Positions 1-7,839 of a stretch of 21,401 nucleotides of DNA are shown piece after piece. Made by a program: the position numbers and the translations under genes. A model generated the notes under the pieces. That model worked only from the letters and a program-made list of their open reading frames with translations. It was not told the origin of the DNA and did no database searches. Position 1 is the stretch's first letter. Each line of letters opens with the position of its first letter. Origin of the DNA: an uncultured Burkholderiales bacterium (GTDB lineage: Bacteria; Pseudomonadota; Gammaproteobacteria; Burkholderiales; Burkholderiaceae_E). The stretch lies in NCBI GenBank assembly GCA_903923345.1, contig CAIXXI010000479.1:1-21401 (forward strand), read 5' to 3'.

Positions 1-55
1 CAAAGGCCGGAAAGCCAAAAAAGTAGAACGCATAAAACCAGAATGCCCGCTTCAT
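1..55 (-). CDS. Start of a probable membrane protein (partial, runs off left edge)
   Basis: Only the first 18 codons are in the window, read from an ATG at 55 towards position 1. The peptide begins MKRAFWFYAFYFFGFPAF, which is strongly aromatic and hydrophobic and looks like the start of a first transmembrane helix. It lies 46 bp downstream of the FAD dehydrogenase on the same strand, so it could be the last gene of the yhdP-nitrilase-tldD-dehydrogenase operon. No clear Shine-Dalgarno precedes the ATG, and the frame stays open upstream, so the start is uncertain. The N-terminus vaguely recalls some MFS permeases, but 18 residues cannot assign a family. Confidence 0.4.
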   Translation of the reverse strand, partial: MKRAFWFYAFYFFGFPAF

Positions 56-101
56 ATCGGCACTGTAGCCCGGATCGGTCAGCCGCGGCAAGCTGCGGTG
101 C

Positions 102-1256
102 TCAGCCCGGTCGCGATGAAAGCGCCGATTGCAGGCTCGCGCGAGCGGGCGACAGGATCTCGGCGGTCACGCCTAGGTCGGCCAGATGGGCGGGAATCGG
201 GACTCCGCGCAGCAGCGCCGCACAGGCCTCACCCATCGCCGCGCAGGTCTGGATGCCATACCCGCCCTGAGCGGCCAGCCAGAAGAAGCCCGGCGCATCG
301 ACCGCCGGCCCGCCCACCAGTCCACCGTCGGCAACGAAGGAACGCAGCCCGGCCCACACCCTGATGGGGCGGCGGATGGACAGGGTGGTCGCCGTCTCGA
401 TGTTGTAGATGGCGGTGGCGATGTCGAGCTCTTCGGCCTGCACATCATGAGGCTCGACCGGATCGGCATTGGCTGGGGAACCCAGCAGCGCGCCTGCATC
501 CGGCTTCAGGTACCAGGATTCATCCAGGGCCATGACCATCGGCCAGTCGCGCGTGACCAGACCCTCGGGCGCAGCAAAGGTGAAGGCCGAGCGGCGCTTG
601 GGCGTCAGGCCGATCGGCTGCACACCCGCCAGACGGGCGAGTGCGTCGGCCCAGGCGCCCGCCGCATTAACGAGCCGGGCGGCTGCAAAGACGCGATCGC
701 CACAGCGCACCTGCCAGCCGGTGTCGACTGCCTCGATGGCATCGACCTGGGCATCACAGATCAGGCGGCCACCGCGCTGTTTGAACCCGCGCAGAAAACC
801 CTGATGCAGGGTGTGTACATCGATGTCACAGGCATCGGGCTCGAGGATCGCCGCGCCGGTCGTCTCAGGTCGGAGCACCGGCACCATCGCGAGCACCTCG
901 CTCGGGGTCAGGCCGCGCACCGACGGGGTGATTCGCTGCAATGCGGCCAGCTCCTGCTCAATACCGGCCTCATCGCCGGGGTTGGCGACCATGGCCACGC
1001 CACGCGGAGACAGGATCGGCGTCTGAGCGAATCCTTCAGGCGGATGTTCAAGAAAAGCACGGCTCGCACGCGACAGGATCTGGACCTGCTCGCATCCGTA
1101 GGTCTCGGAAAAGAGTGCCGCAGAGCGACCAGTGCTGTGATAGCCCGGCTGGGACTCGCGCTCGAGCATCAGCACCCGGCCGTGAGGCGCCAGAAAGTAG
1201 CCCAGCGAGGCGCCCGCGATCCCGGCGCCGACGATGATGAAATCGGCCTGTTCCAT
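102..1256 (-). CDS. DauA-like FAD-dependent D-amino-acid dehydrogenase
   Basis: A 384-residue flavoprotein of the DAO fold, expected to oxidise a D-amino acid to the imino acid and pass electrons to the respiratory chain. The dinucleotide-binding GAGIAG is at residues 10-15, with Glu32 near the end of the second strand. From memory it aligns without gaps to Pseudomonas aeruginosa D-arginine dehydrogenase (DauA/PaDADH). The shared blocks include the QPGYHSTGRSAA loop at 36-47, PKRRSAF at 219-225, LDESWYLKPDAG at 244-255 and QGGYGIQT at 330-337. The catalytic-site residues Tyr53, Arg222, Tyr249, Arg305, Gly332 and Gln336 are all present. His48 and Glu87, which in PaDADH hold the arginine side chain, are Leu48 and Val87 here, so D-arginine is unlikely to be the preferred substrate. 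The start is supported by AAGGAGAAGG about 6-10 nt upstream (1263-1272). The gene lies 41 bp behind tldD in the same direction. The family is secure; the substrate is inferred. Confidence 0.85.
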   Translation of the reverse strand: MEQADFIIVGAGIAGASLGYFLAPHGRVLMLERESQPGYHSTGRSAALFSETYGCEQVQILSRASRAFLEHPPEGFAQTPILSPRGVAMVANPGDEAGIEQELAALQRITPSVRGLTPSEVLAMVPVLRPETTGAAILEPDACDIDVHTLHQGFLRGFKQRGGRLICDAQVDAIEAVDTGWQVRCGDRVFAAARLVNAAGAWADALARLAGVQPIGLTPKRRSAFTFAAPEGLVTRDWPMVMALDESWYLKPDAGALLGSPANADPVEPHDVQAEELDIATAIYNIETATTLSIRRPIRVWAGLRSFVADGGLVGGPAVDAPGFFWLAAQGGYGIQTCAAMGEACAALLRGVPIPAHLADLGVTAEILSPARASLQSALSSRPG

Positions 1257-1297
1257 GCTGGACCTTCTCCTTGTCGCGGTGGATCAGGTCAGCCCGG

Positions 1298-2761
1298 TCA
1301 GGCTGTGCCGCCGACCGTCAGCCCCTCGATGCGCAGGGTGGGCTGACCCACGCCGACCGGCACGCTCTGGCCATCCTTGCCACACACGCCCACACCGGAA
1401 TCGAGCTTCATGTCGTTGCCGATCAGGGTCACCCGGGTGAGGGCATCCGGGCCATTGCCGATGATGGTCGCGCCCTTGACCGGATACTGGACCTTGCCGT
1501 TCTCGACCCAGTACGCCTCGCTTGCCGAGAACACGAACTTGCCATTGGTGATGTCGACCTGCCCACCGCCGAAGTTCACCGCGTACAGCCCGCGCTCCAC
1601 CGAGGCGAGGATTTCGCCCGGATCCTTGTCGCCGGCCAGCATATAAGTATTAGTCATGCGCGGCATCGGCAGGTGAGAGTAGGACTCGCGACGGGCATTG
1701 CCGGTGACCGGCACTTTCATCAGGCGGGCATTGAGGCTGTCCTGGATGTAGCCTTTCAGGATGCCGTCTTCGATCAGGACATTGCGCTGCGAGGCATTGC
1801 CTTCGTCGTCAATGTTGAGTGAGCCGCGTCGATCGGGCAGCGTGCCGTCATCGACCACCGTGACACCCGGCGCAGCCACGCGCTCGCCGATTCGGCCGGC
1901 AAAAGCCGAAGAGCCCTTGCGGTTGAAATCGCCCTCCAGGCCGTGGCCGATCGCCTCATGCAGCAAGACGCCTGGCCAGCCCGGGCCCAGCACGACCGTC
2001 ATGACACCGCCCGGCGCTGCGCGCGATTCAAGATTCACAAGCGCAGCATGCACCGCGTCGTCGACGTATTTTTCGATGATCGCATCGGTGAACCAGGCGA
2101 AGTCGAAGCGCCCGCCGCCGCCGCCGCTGCCCTGCTCGCGCCGACCATGGCTCTCGGCGATCACCGTGACCGACAGCCGCACCAGTGGACGCACATCGGC
2201 TGCAATCAGGCCATCGGAGCGGGCCACCAGCACCACATCCCATTCTGCGGCCAAGCCGGCCATCACCTGAACGATGCGCGGATCCCGCGCCCGCGCCAGT
2301 CGCTCCACCTTGTGCAGCAGTTCAACCTTGGCACCGGCCTCCAGCGAGGCGATCGGGTCGGCTGCGCCATACAGCGCCCGGCCGCCTCCGGTATTCATGG
2401 CCGCCGCAACCTTGACCCGACCCGCGCCACTGCGGGCGATCGTGCGCGTCGCCCGGGCGGCCGAGATCAGCGCATCGAAGCTGATCGCATCCGAATAGGC
2501 GAAGGCGGTTTTGTCGCCGCTGACAGCGCGCACACCCACGCCCTGGTCGATTGAGAAGCTGCCCGACTTGACGATGCCCTCGTCCAGGCTCCAGCCCTCG
2601 TTACGGGTGTACTGGAAATACAGGTCGGCGTAATCGACCCGGTGTCGGAAGACCTCGGCCAGCGCCTGGGACAGGCTCGATTCGTCAAGGTCGTAGGGCT
2701 CGAGCAACAGGCTGCGCGCCTGAGCGAGGCGAAGGATGGCGGGGTCGGTGAGCGCGTTCAT
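1298..2761 (-). CDS. tldD: Metalloprotease TldD
   Basis: The 487-residue product has the usual TldD length and acts as the zinc-bearing half of the TldD/TldE (PmbA) protease. That complex degrades unfolded peptides and takes part in microcin B17 maturation and CcdA turnover in E. coli. The metal site HEAIGH is at residues 268-273, preceded by PGWPGVLL and followed by GLEGDFNRKGSSAF. The Gly-rich loop near 211-217 and the C-terminal LRIEGLTVGG are also typical of TldD. The start ATG follows the nitrilase stop by 42 bp; the Shine-Dalgarno is weak, which fits read-through from upstream genes. No tldE is visible in the window; in many genomes it lies elsewhere. The yhdP, nitrilase and tldD order is familiar from betaproteobacteria. 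Confidence 0.95.
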   Translation of the reverse strand: MNALTDPAILRLAQARSLLLEPYDLDESSLSQALAEVFRHRVDYADLYFQYTRNEGWSLDEGIVKSGSFSIDQGVGVRAVSGDKTAFAYSDAISFDALISAARATRTIARSGAGRVKVAAAMNTGGGRALYGAADPIASLEAGAKVELLHKVERLARARDPRIVQVMAGLAAEWDVVLVARSDGLIAADVRPLVRLSVTVIAESHGRREQGSGGGGGRFDFAWFTDAIIEKYVDDAVHAALVNLESRAAPGGVMTVVLGPGWPGVLLHEAIGHGLEGDFNRKGSSAFAGRIGERVAAPGVTVVDDGTLPDRRGSLNIDDEGNASQRNVLIEDGILKGYIQDSLNARLMKVPVTGNARRESYSHLPMPRMTNTYMLAGDKDPGEILASVERGLYAVNFGGGQVDITNGKFVFSASEAYWVENGKVQYPVKGATIIGNGPDALTRVTLIGNDMKLDSGVGVCGKDGQSVPVGVGQPTLRIEGLTVGGTA

Positions 2762-2803
2762 CAGGTCAGTCTATCGCAGGCGCAGGCCACGGCCGATGAC
2801 GAC

Positions 2804-3625
2804 CTACATCGTGCGGTGGCTCAGGGCCGGCAGCTGGGCCCTGACCTCGGCCAGCCGGGCCCGATCGAGCGCACCGGCCACCACCCCCTCGCCTTCGGGC
2901 AGACAGGCCAGCACCTCGCCCCAGGGGTCGATCAGCATCGTGTGCCCCCAGGTGCGTCGGCCGTTCTCGTGCAGGCCACCCTGCGCCGGCGCGAGCACAT
3001 AGCACTGGTTCTCGATGGCACGGGCGCGCAGCAGGACTTCCCAGTGGGCCTGTCCGGTCGCATGCGTAAAGGCCGAGGGCACAACGATCAGGTCGACTCG
3101 CCCCAGGGCGCGGTAATACTCCGGAAAGCGCAGGTCGTAGCAGACTGACAGGCCAATGCGCCAGGCATCGGCCCCCGGCTCCCCGACATCACAGACCACC
3201 GGCGTTCTGGCCGGCACGATGGTGGCTGATTCATCGAACCGGTCAGCGCCCCGATTCAAGCCGAACAGGTGCACCTTGTCGTAGCGGGCCGTCTGGGTGC
3301 CATCCGGCCCGAAGACCAGACAGGCATTCCAGATCCGGCGCGGTTCGGGCGAGGCGATCGGCACGGTGCCGCCGATCAGCCAGACGCCCGCATCCCGGGC
3401 GATGTCGGACAGGGCGCGCTGGATCGGCCCGTCACCGGCCGGCTCCTTGACATCGACCTTGTCGGTGTCCTTGCGACCCAACAGGCAGAAGAACTCGGGC
3501 AGCACGACCAGTCGGGCCCCAGCTCGAGCGGCCTGCTCGACCAGCGTGCGCGCCGTCGCGAGATTCGCTTCAACACGGGTGGCGGACACCATCTGGATGG
3601 CGGCGATCTGAAGGGCTTGAGTCAT
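2804..3625 (-). CDS. Carbon-nitrogen hydrolase (nitrilase family, Nit1/Nit2-like amidase)
   Basis: A 273-residue single-domain cytoplasmic hydrolase. The Glu-Lys-Cys triad of the nitrilase superfamily is visible: Glu44 in VVLPEFF, Lys117 in RYDKVHLF and Cys162 in GLSVCYDLRFPE. The length and the CYDLRFPE signature place it with the Nit branch rather than with true nitrilases or NAD synthetase. Known members deaminate omega-amides such as alpha-ketoglutaramate or repair deaminated glutathione, and either activity would be plausible here. I chose the ATG at 3625; an in-frame TTG two codons upstream is less likely. The gene sits 39 bp after yhdP and 42 bp before tldD, consistent with one transcript. 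The exact substrate cannot be read from the sequence. Confidence 0.9.
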   Translation of the reverse strand: MTQALQIAAIQMVSATRVEANLATARTLVEQAARAGARLVVLPEFFCLLGRKDTDKVDVKEPAGDGPIQRALSDIARDAGVWLIGGTVPIASPEPRRIWNACLVFGPDGTQTARYDKVHLFGLNRGADRFDESATIVPARTPVVCDVGEPGADAWRIGLSVCYDLRFPEYYRALGRVDLIVVPSAFTHATGQAHWEVLLRARAIENQCYVLAPAQGGLHENGRRTWGHTMLIDPWGEVLACLPEGEGVVAGALDRARLAEVRAQLPALSHRTM

Positions 3626-3664
3626 GGTCAATGGGTCCAGCGAAAGGGTAGGGATTCAGGCGAT

Positions 3665-6600
3665 TCAGTTGCGGTTTGAGGGGTTTTTGACACGATCACG
3701 CACGGTGGGGTCTGCCCAGGATCCGGTGATGTCGATCTCCATGCCGAGCGCCTCCTGCAGGGGCTTGCGCAACACATACTGAGCCAGCAAGGAGCCGACG
3801 CCGAGCAGCGGATTGATCATCGCACCCACGGCAATCGAGGCCAGCCCGGCATCGACCTCTGGCACCACCTGCACCCGCAATGCCTGGGTCTCGGCCGCCA
3901 GGTCGGCCTCGCCGCGCAACACGACCTGAGCCTGAGGGCCCCGCATGGTGAGGTCATCGGTACGGGCCACGCCGCGTTCGATTCGAACCTCGCCGTCAAT
4001 TTCGTCAAAGGCGAAGCCCTGGCCAAACACCTCACGCAACTGACCCGACAGCAGTCGCGGCAAGGCCTGCATGTTGAGTACGGCGATCAGCCGGGCCGGG
4101 CCGGGGTCGATGCGCAGGAAGGCGCCCTGGTTGATGTCCAGTCGCAATTCGCCATCGAGGCTGGGGTAGTCGATCGCCAGTGGCGAGCCCTTCCACTGGA
4201 TGGAGCCGTCAATCGATCCCTGGCCGCCGCGCAAGGCCTGTTTGACGCCCAGACGCTCGAGCAGGCCGCCGCCATCACGCACCATCAGGCTGAAGTCGAG
4301 ATCAGTGCTTCGGACGCCCGCAGCGGTGTCGGCGGGGAGCGCGTCCGCTGCAGCCTGAGTTGCGGTGCTTCGAGGGCTTCGAAATGACCAGGTACCCGCC
4401 GCATTCAGGCGGGCCTGCGGGTTGTCGATTTGCAATCGCTCGAGTGTCCAGACCGGCTGCGCTTCGGTGCCCCCGTTGGTGGCTGACAACCTGAGCGCGC
4501 CCACCGACACGTCACCCAGCACCAGTTCGTCAGCCGTGATGTCCAGGGAGGGCAGCCGCTCGGGCGGCGCCGAGAGGGCTGTCTCGATCTCGCTCTCACG
4601 CGAGCGAGTCAGGGCCAGTCGGTCAAAACGTGCCGAAAGGGTGCCGATCTGCTGACCCGGGCGCGCATCGAACCAGTCGAAGTGCCCAACGATCTCTCTG
4701 GACGCGATGTTGGCGCGCCAGCGCCCATCGCTGCGTGAAGCACCCAGCACCACCTCGTGCAGATCGCGCCCGCCAATGCGCAGATCGTCGGCCACCACCG
4801 AGACGAAATCGGGCACCAGCACCATGCCCGGGATCGCCGCGCTGGCTGCTTCTTTCTGCATGCGCTCGAGGTCGCCATCGCCGAGCAGCGATCGCCAGGC
4901 ATCGAAATCGAAGGCGGGCATGCGCATCAGCACCGACAGACCGGCATCGCGCAGCACCGGCGCTTCATTCACGGCAAATCCGGCGCGATGCACGCGCAGC
5001 CGCTCGGTGTTCGGGTCGCGTTCGCGCTCCAGCGCCAGCGCAATCCGGTTGTTCAGGCTGATATCGAGCCGGTCGCCCGGTGGGCGATCGCGGGTCGAAG
5101 ACACCGCCAGGGGATGAGAGACCACTCGAAGTGGCCAGGACTCATCGGCCGACTTGGCGAACGGCGCAGGCAGGCTGCTCGACAGGCCTTGCAGGTCGGA
5201 ATCGAGCGTCAGGCTCGAGGCCCGATGATCGACATCGACCCGGGCGCGATAGTTCATCTGCCCATCCAGCCTTCGGGTCAGCGGATTGTCGATCAGCTGT
5301 CGCATGCCCTGTGCGGCCACCGTCCCGACCGCATCGATCTGCATGCGCCCTTCGCCGGTCGAACGGCCCTCGATGGCGATCGGTCCGCCCAGCAGGCCGG
5401 CCTTCAGCGAAGTCAGCACCAGCCCCTGCTCGGAAAATTCAAGCCGCCCGGTCAGATCCGAGAAGGGCGGCAAGGTCTTGTCGAGCACCAGCGCGTTGTT
5501 CGCGAAATCGACGCGGCCGCGAACCTGCATCGCCTTCAGATCGAGCAGCGGCAGGGTCAGATCCAAACCGAGCCGTGCCCCCCCGGTGATCTGCAAGTCC
5601 TGGGTGAACGATGACACCGACGCTGAGAGCGGGCTGTCGTCGATGAAACGCAGCATGGCCTGGGCTGCACCGGTGCCCTGCCCCTCGATTCGAACCACCT
5701 CGGTCCGGTAGTCAGACACCTGCACGCGCACATCAGACAGTGTCACGCCGGCCGTCTCGCCGGACTGGGCAGTGACTTCGAAGCCACCTCGGGAAAACAG
5801 CAGGTCACCGCGGGCCTGCGTGATGCGCGGCCACAGCGGCGAGTACGCGATCGTGCCGTCTCGCACTCGCCCGGCAATGCGCAGGTTGCCCTGCGCAGGA
5901 TCGCGAAACGGGAAGTGCTTCAAATCGCCCTGCACTTCGATCGAGATGTCCTGAGCCTCGCCTTCGAGCAGCGCGTTTTCGACCCAGGCGCGCGTTCGCG
6001 GGATCAGTTTGGGCATGTAGCGCGCGACCCGCGCGAGCTTGCCGCGATCGATTCGACCAGCCACTCTGATCTGCCCGGGGCCGGCGCCATCGCCCTGCCA
6101 GTCTGCGCTGATCCGGCCGCTGGCATCGGCATTGGCGAACTCGAGTCGGGGAACGGTGACCCGCACTTTTTCAGAGCCAGGTCGGTTCGCCAGCGTCCAG
6201 GCGAATTCGCCGTCGAGTCGGTCCAGGCGGATGTCCGGCTCAGCGAAGACCCTGGGCAAGGACACGGTGGCCGCGCGACTCGCCAGATTCAACTGACCGC
6301 TGCGGTCATCGAACCGAATCGAGCCGCTCAGGTTGGTGAAGGCCGGCTGCTGCGCCCAGACGCTGCCACTCGCCCAACGCACCCCGAACCCGCGGAATCG
6401 CGCATCCAATCCAAACGAAGGTCGACCACCCCGTTCAGATGGTGTGCCCGCCTTCACGCGCACGCCGTCGAGCCGACCCTCGAACTCGGCGCGACCCAGG
6501 CCTGTGAGCACATTCGCCGGCAGTGGCAATCGTCGGGCGGCAGCGATCAGCGCCGCAACGTCGATCGACCCCAGGGTGGCCTGCACACGCCCTGAAACCG

Positions 6601-7666
6601 GCGTCGTCCCGGCATTCAATTCACCATCAGCCGAACCTTCGAGCGTGAAGCCTCTGGCATCGGTCACCACCGCTTCGCGCAGGGTCCATGCATGGACTCC
6701 GGCCGCGCGGGCGGTGAAATCCAGATCGCCCTTCACGGACGCCATGGCCACGGCGCGCCCCGAGGCGCTCACGCCAGGATGATCGGCAAGCCATTTCAGC
6801 CGCCCGTCCAGGAGATGCCCATCCTTGAATCGCAGCCAGCTGAGGTGGTCAAGCGTGCCCTGCACGCGGGCTTGTCGATTGCGAAGCTTGGGGGTCATTT
6901 CCACAACGATCCGACCCAGCGGCGCCAGCGCGACATCCCGGGTCATCAGGTGCAATTCACCGTCCCAAAGATCCCAACGCGGCCGAAATGACCCGGCCGG
7001 TCGGTCGAAGCTGACGCGTGCCTCCAGCTTTCCATCGGTTTGCAGCGTGTGCTCGATCGTGAGCTCGGCCTCGTGATGACGCCCGACATTGCGCATGTCG
7101 ATCGCCACACCCGCGAGCTGCGAGATCGGCCAGGCGCCCGAACGATCGATCAGCCGGATCACGCCATCGCGTGCCTGCAGGATGTCCTGCGTCATCGCCC
7201 AGTTGAGCGCAGGCTCATTGATCTTGTTGTCATCGGGCAGCAGAAACCCGGCCAGTTCGATGCGGCCATTGGGCAGGCGCTCGATGTCCAGACGCGGCGA
7301 CTGCAGCAGCATCGCTTTCAGACGAGGCGCACCCACCAGCAGCGACTGCCAGGACAGACGCAGATCGACCGCCTCGATCTCCAGCCGGATCGCGCCTTCG
7401 CGATCACCCAGTCGCACCGATTCGAGCCGCAAGGTCGGAGTCAGCCCCTGCCACCCGGGTTGCAGCCGCCCGACCGACACCGGCCGGTCGATCAGACGGC
7501 TGACGCGTGCAACGAGTTCGGGCCGCCAGTGATCGAGGCGGGGCCAGAGGACGTGGCGAACGGTGAGGTAGCTCGCACAGGTGACGCACAACGCCAGTGA
7601 ACCGGCACCGATGAGCAGGTCAGAGAGCCGGGAGGAGCGCGGCACAGGGGGCGTCGGCGGCGTCAT
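3665..7666 (-). CDS. yhdP: YhdP family AsmA-like envelope protein
   Basis: A 1333-residue protein with one N-terminal transmembrane helix (about residues 17-40, ending at HVLWPRL), followed by a very long periplasmic region rich in short beta-strand repeats. This is the layout of YhdP/DUF3971 proteins (E. coli YhdP is about 1270 residues). In enterobacteria YhdP, with TamB and YdbH, forms a hydrophobic groove bridging the envelope and carrying phospholipid to the outer membrane. The C-terminal part carries the AsmA-like module, with VLNMQALPRLLSG, FAFDEIDGEVRIERG and the terminal PLLGVGSLLAQYVLRKPL segment. The ATG at 7666 is preferred over an in-frame TTG at 7690. It is first in the minus-strand run and its 5' end faces glnE across 173 bp. 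Function is inferred from family; no internal frameshift is apparent. Confidence 0.92.
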   Translation of the reverse strand: MTPPTPPVPRSSRLSDLLIGAGSLALCVTCASYLTVRHVLWPRLDHWRPELVARVSRLIDRPVSVGRLQPGWQGLTPTLRLESVRLGDREGAIRLEIEAVDLRLSWQSLLVGAPRLKAMLLQSPRLDIERLPNGRIELAGFLLPDDNKINEPALNWAMTQDILQARDGVIRLIDRSGAWPISQLAGVAIDMRNVGRHHEAELTIEHTLQTDGKLEARVSFDRPAGSFRPRWDLWDGELHLMTRDVALAPLGRIVVEMTPKLRNRQARVQGTLDHLSWLRFKDGHLLDGRLKWLADHPGVSASGRAVAMASVKGDLDFTARAAGVHAWTLREAVVTDARGFTLEGSADGELNAGTTPVSGRVQATLGSIDVAALIAAARRLPLPANVLTGLGRAEFEGRLDGVRVKAGTPSERGGRPSFGLDARFRGFGVRWASGSVWAQQPAFTNLSGSIRFDDRSGQLNLASRAATVSLPRVFAEPDIRLDRLDGEFAWTLANRPGSEKVRVTVPRLEFANADASGRISADWQGDGAGPGQIRVAGRIDRGKLARVARYMPKLIPRTRAWVENALLEGEAQDISIEVQGDLKHFPFRDPAQGNLRIAGRVRDGTIAYSPLWPRITQARGDLLFSRGGFEVTAQSGETAGVTLSDVRVQVSDYRTEVVRIEGQGTGAAQAMLRFIDDSPLSASVSSFTQDLQITGGARLGLDLTLPLLDLKAMQVRGRVDFANNALVLDKTLPPFSDLTGRLEFSEQGLVLTSLKAGLLGGPIAIEGRSTGEGRMQIDAVGTVAAQGMRQLIDNPLTRRLDGQMNYRARVDVDHRASSLTLDSDLQGLSSSLPAPFAKSADESWPLRVVSHPLAVSSTRDRPPGDRLDISLNNRIALALERERDPNTERLRVHRAGFAVNEAPVLRDAGLSVLMRMPAFDFDAWRSLLGDGDLERMQKEAASAAIPGMVLVPDFVSVVADDLRIGGRDLHEVVLGASRSDGRWRANIASREIVGHFDWFDARPGQQIGTLSARFDRLALTRSRESEIETALSAPPERLPSLDITADELVLGDVSVGALRLSATNGGTEAQPVWTLERLQIDNPQARLNAAGTWSFRSPRSTATQAAADALPADTAAGVRSTDLDFSLMVRDGGGLLERLGVKQALRGGQGSIDGSIQWKGSPLAIDYPSLDGELRLDINQGAFLRIDPGPARLIAVLNMQALPRLLSGQLREVFGQGFAFDEIDGEVRIERGVARTDDLTMRGPQAQVVLRGEADLAAETQALRVQVVPEVDAGLASIAVGAMINPLLGVGSLLAQYVLRKPLQEALGMEIDITGSWADPTVRDRVKNPSNRN

Positions 7667-7839
7667 GGATCGGCGTTCGCAGCGGGGCAAACGGGGCGGT
7701 GGCGGGGCCGCATCGCTTCAGAGCCCCACGTTCAGAGCCACCGAGGCACTGACTGCAGCACGGGGCATCACGGCCATGGGTCGAATGTAGCATAGGGACT
7801 CTTGCCGCCTCGGCGCGCGGACCGCGCAGGACGCTTCCT
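7667..7839. promoter_or_regulatory. Divergent yhdP/glnE intergenic region
   Basis: This 173-bp gap separates two divergent start codons, so it should hold promoters for both directions. A plus-strand TAGCAT at 7788-7793 and an overlapping minus-strand TATGCT at 7790-7795 resemble -10 elements, but I see no convincing -35 partner for either. No sigma-54-type GG/GC pair was evident. Apart from the AGGACG Shine-Dalgarno just before glnE, nothing else could be assigned. Confidence 0.3.

Noticed and set aside
186..1346. A 386-codon plus-strand open frame opposite the FAD dehydrogenase.
   Set aside because: It is a shadow of the gene on the minus strand, with no family features; the minus-strand protein is unmistakable.
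2108..2130. CCG-type triplet run inside tldD.
   Set aside because: It encodes the Gly-rich loop (about residues 211-217) that TldD proteins normally have, so it is not a separate repeat element.
4757..6595. Several plus-strand open frames of 200-285 codons opposite yhdP.
   Set aside because: They have His/Arg/Gln-rich antisense composition and no motifs, and they overlap a well-supported 1333-residue gene.
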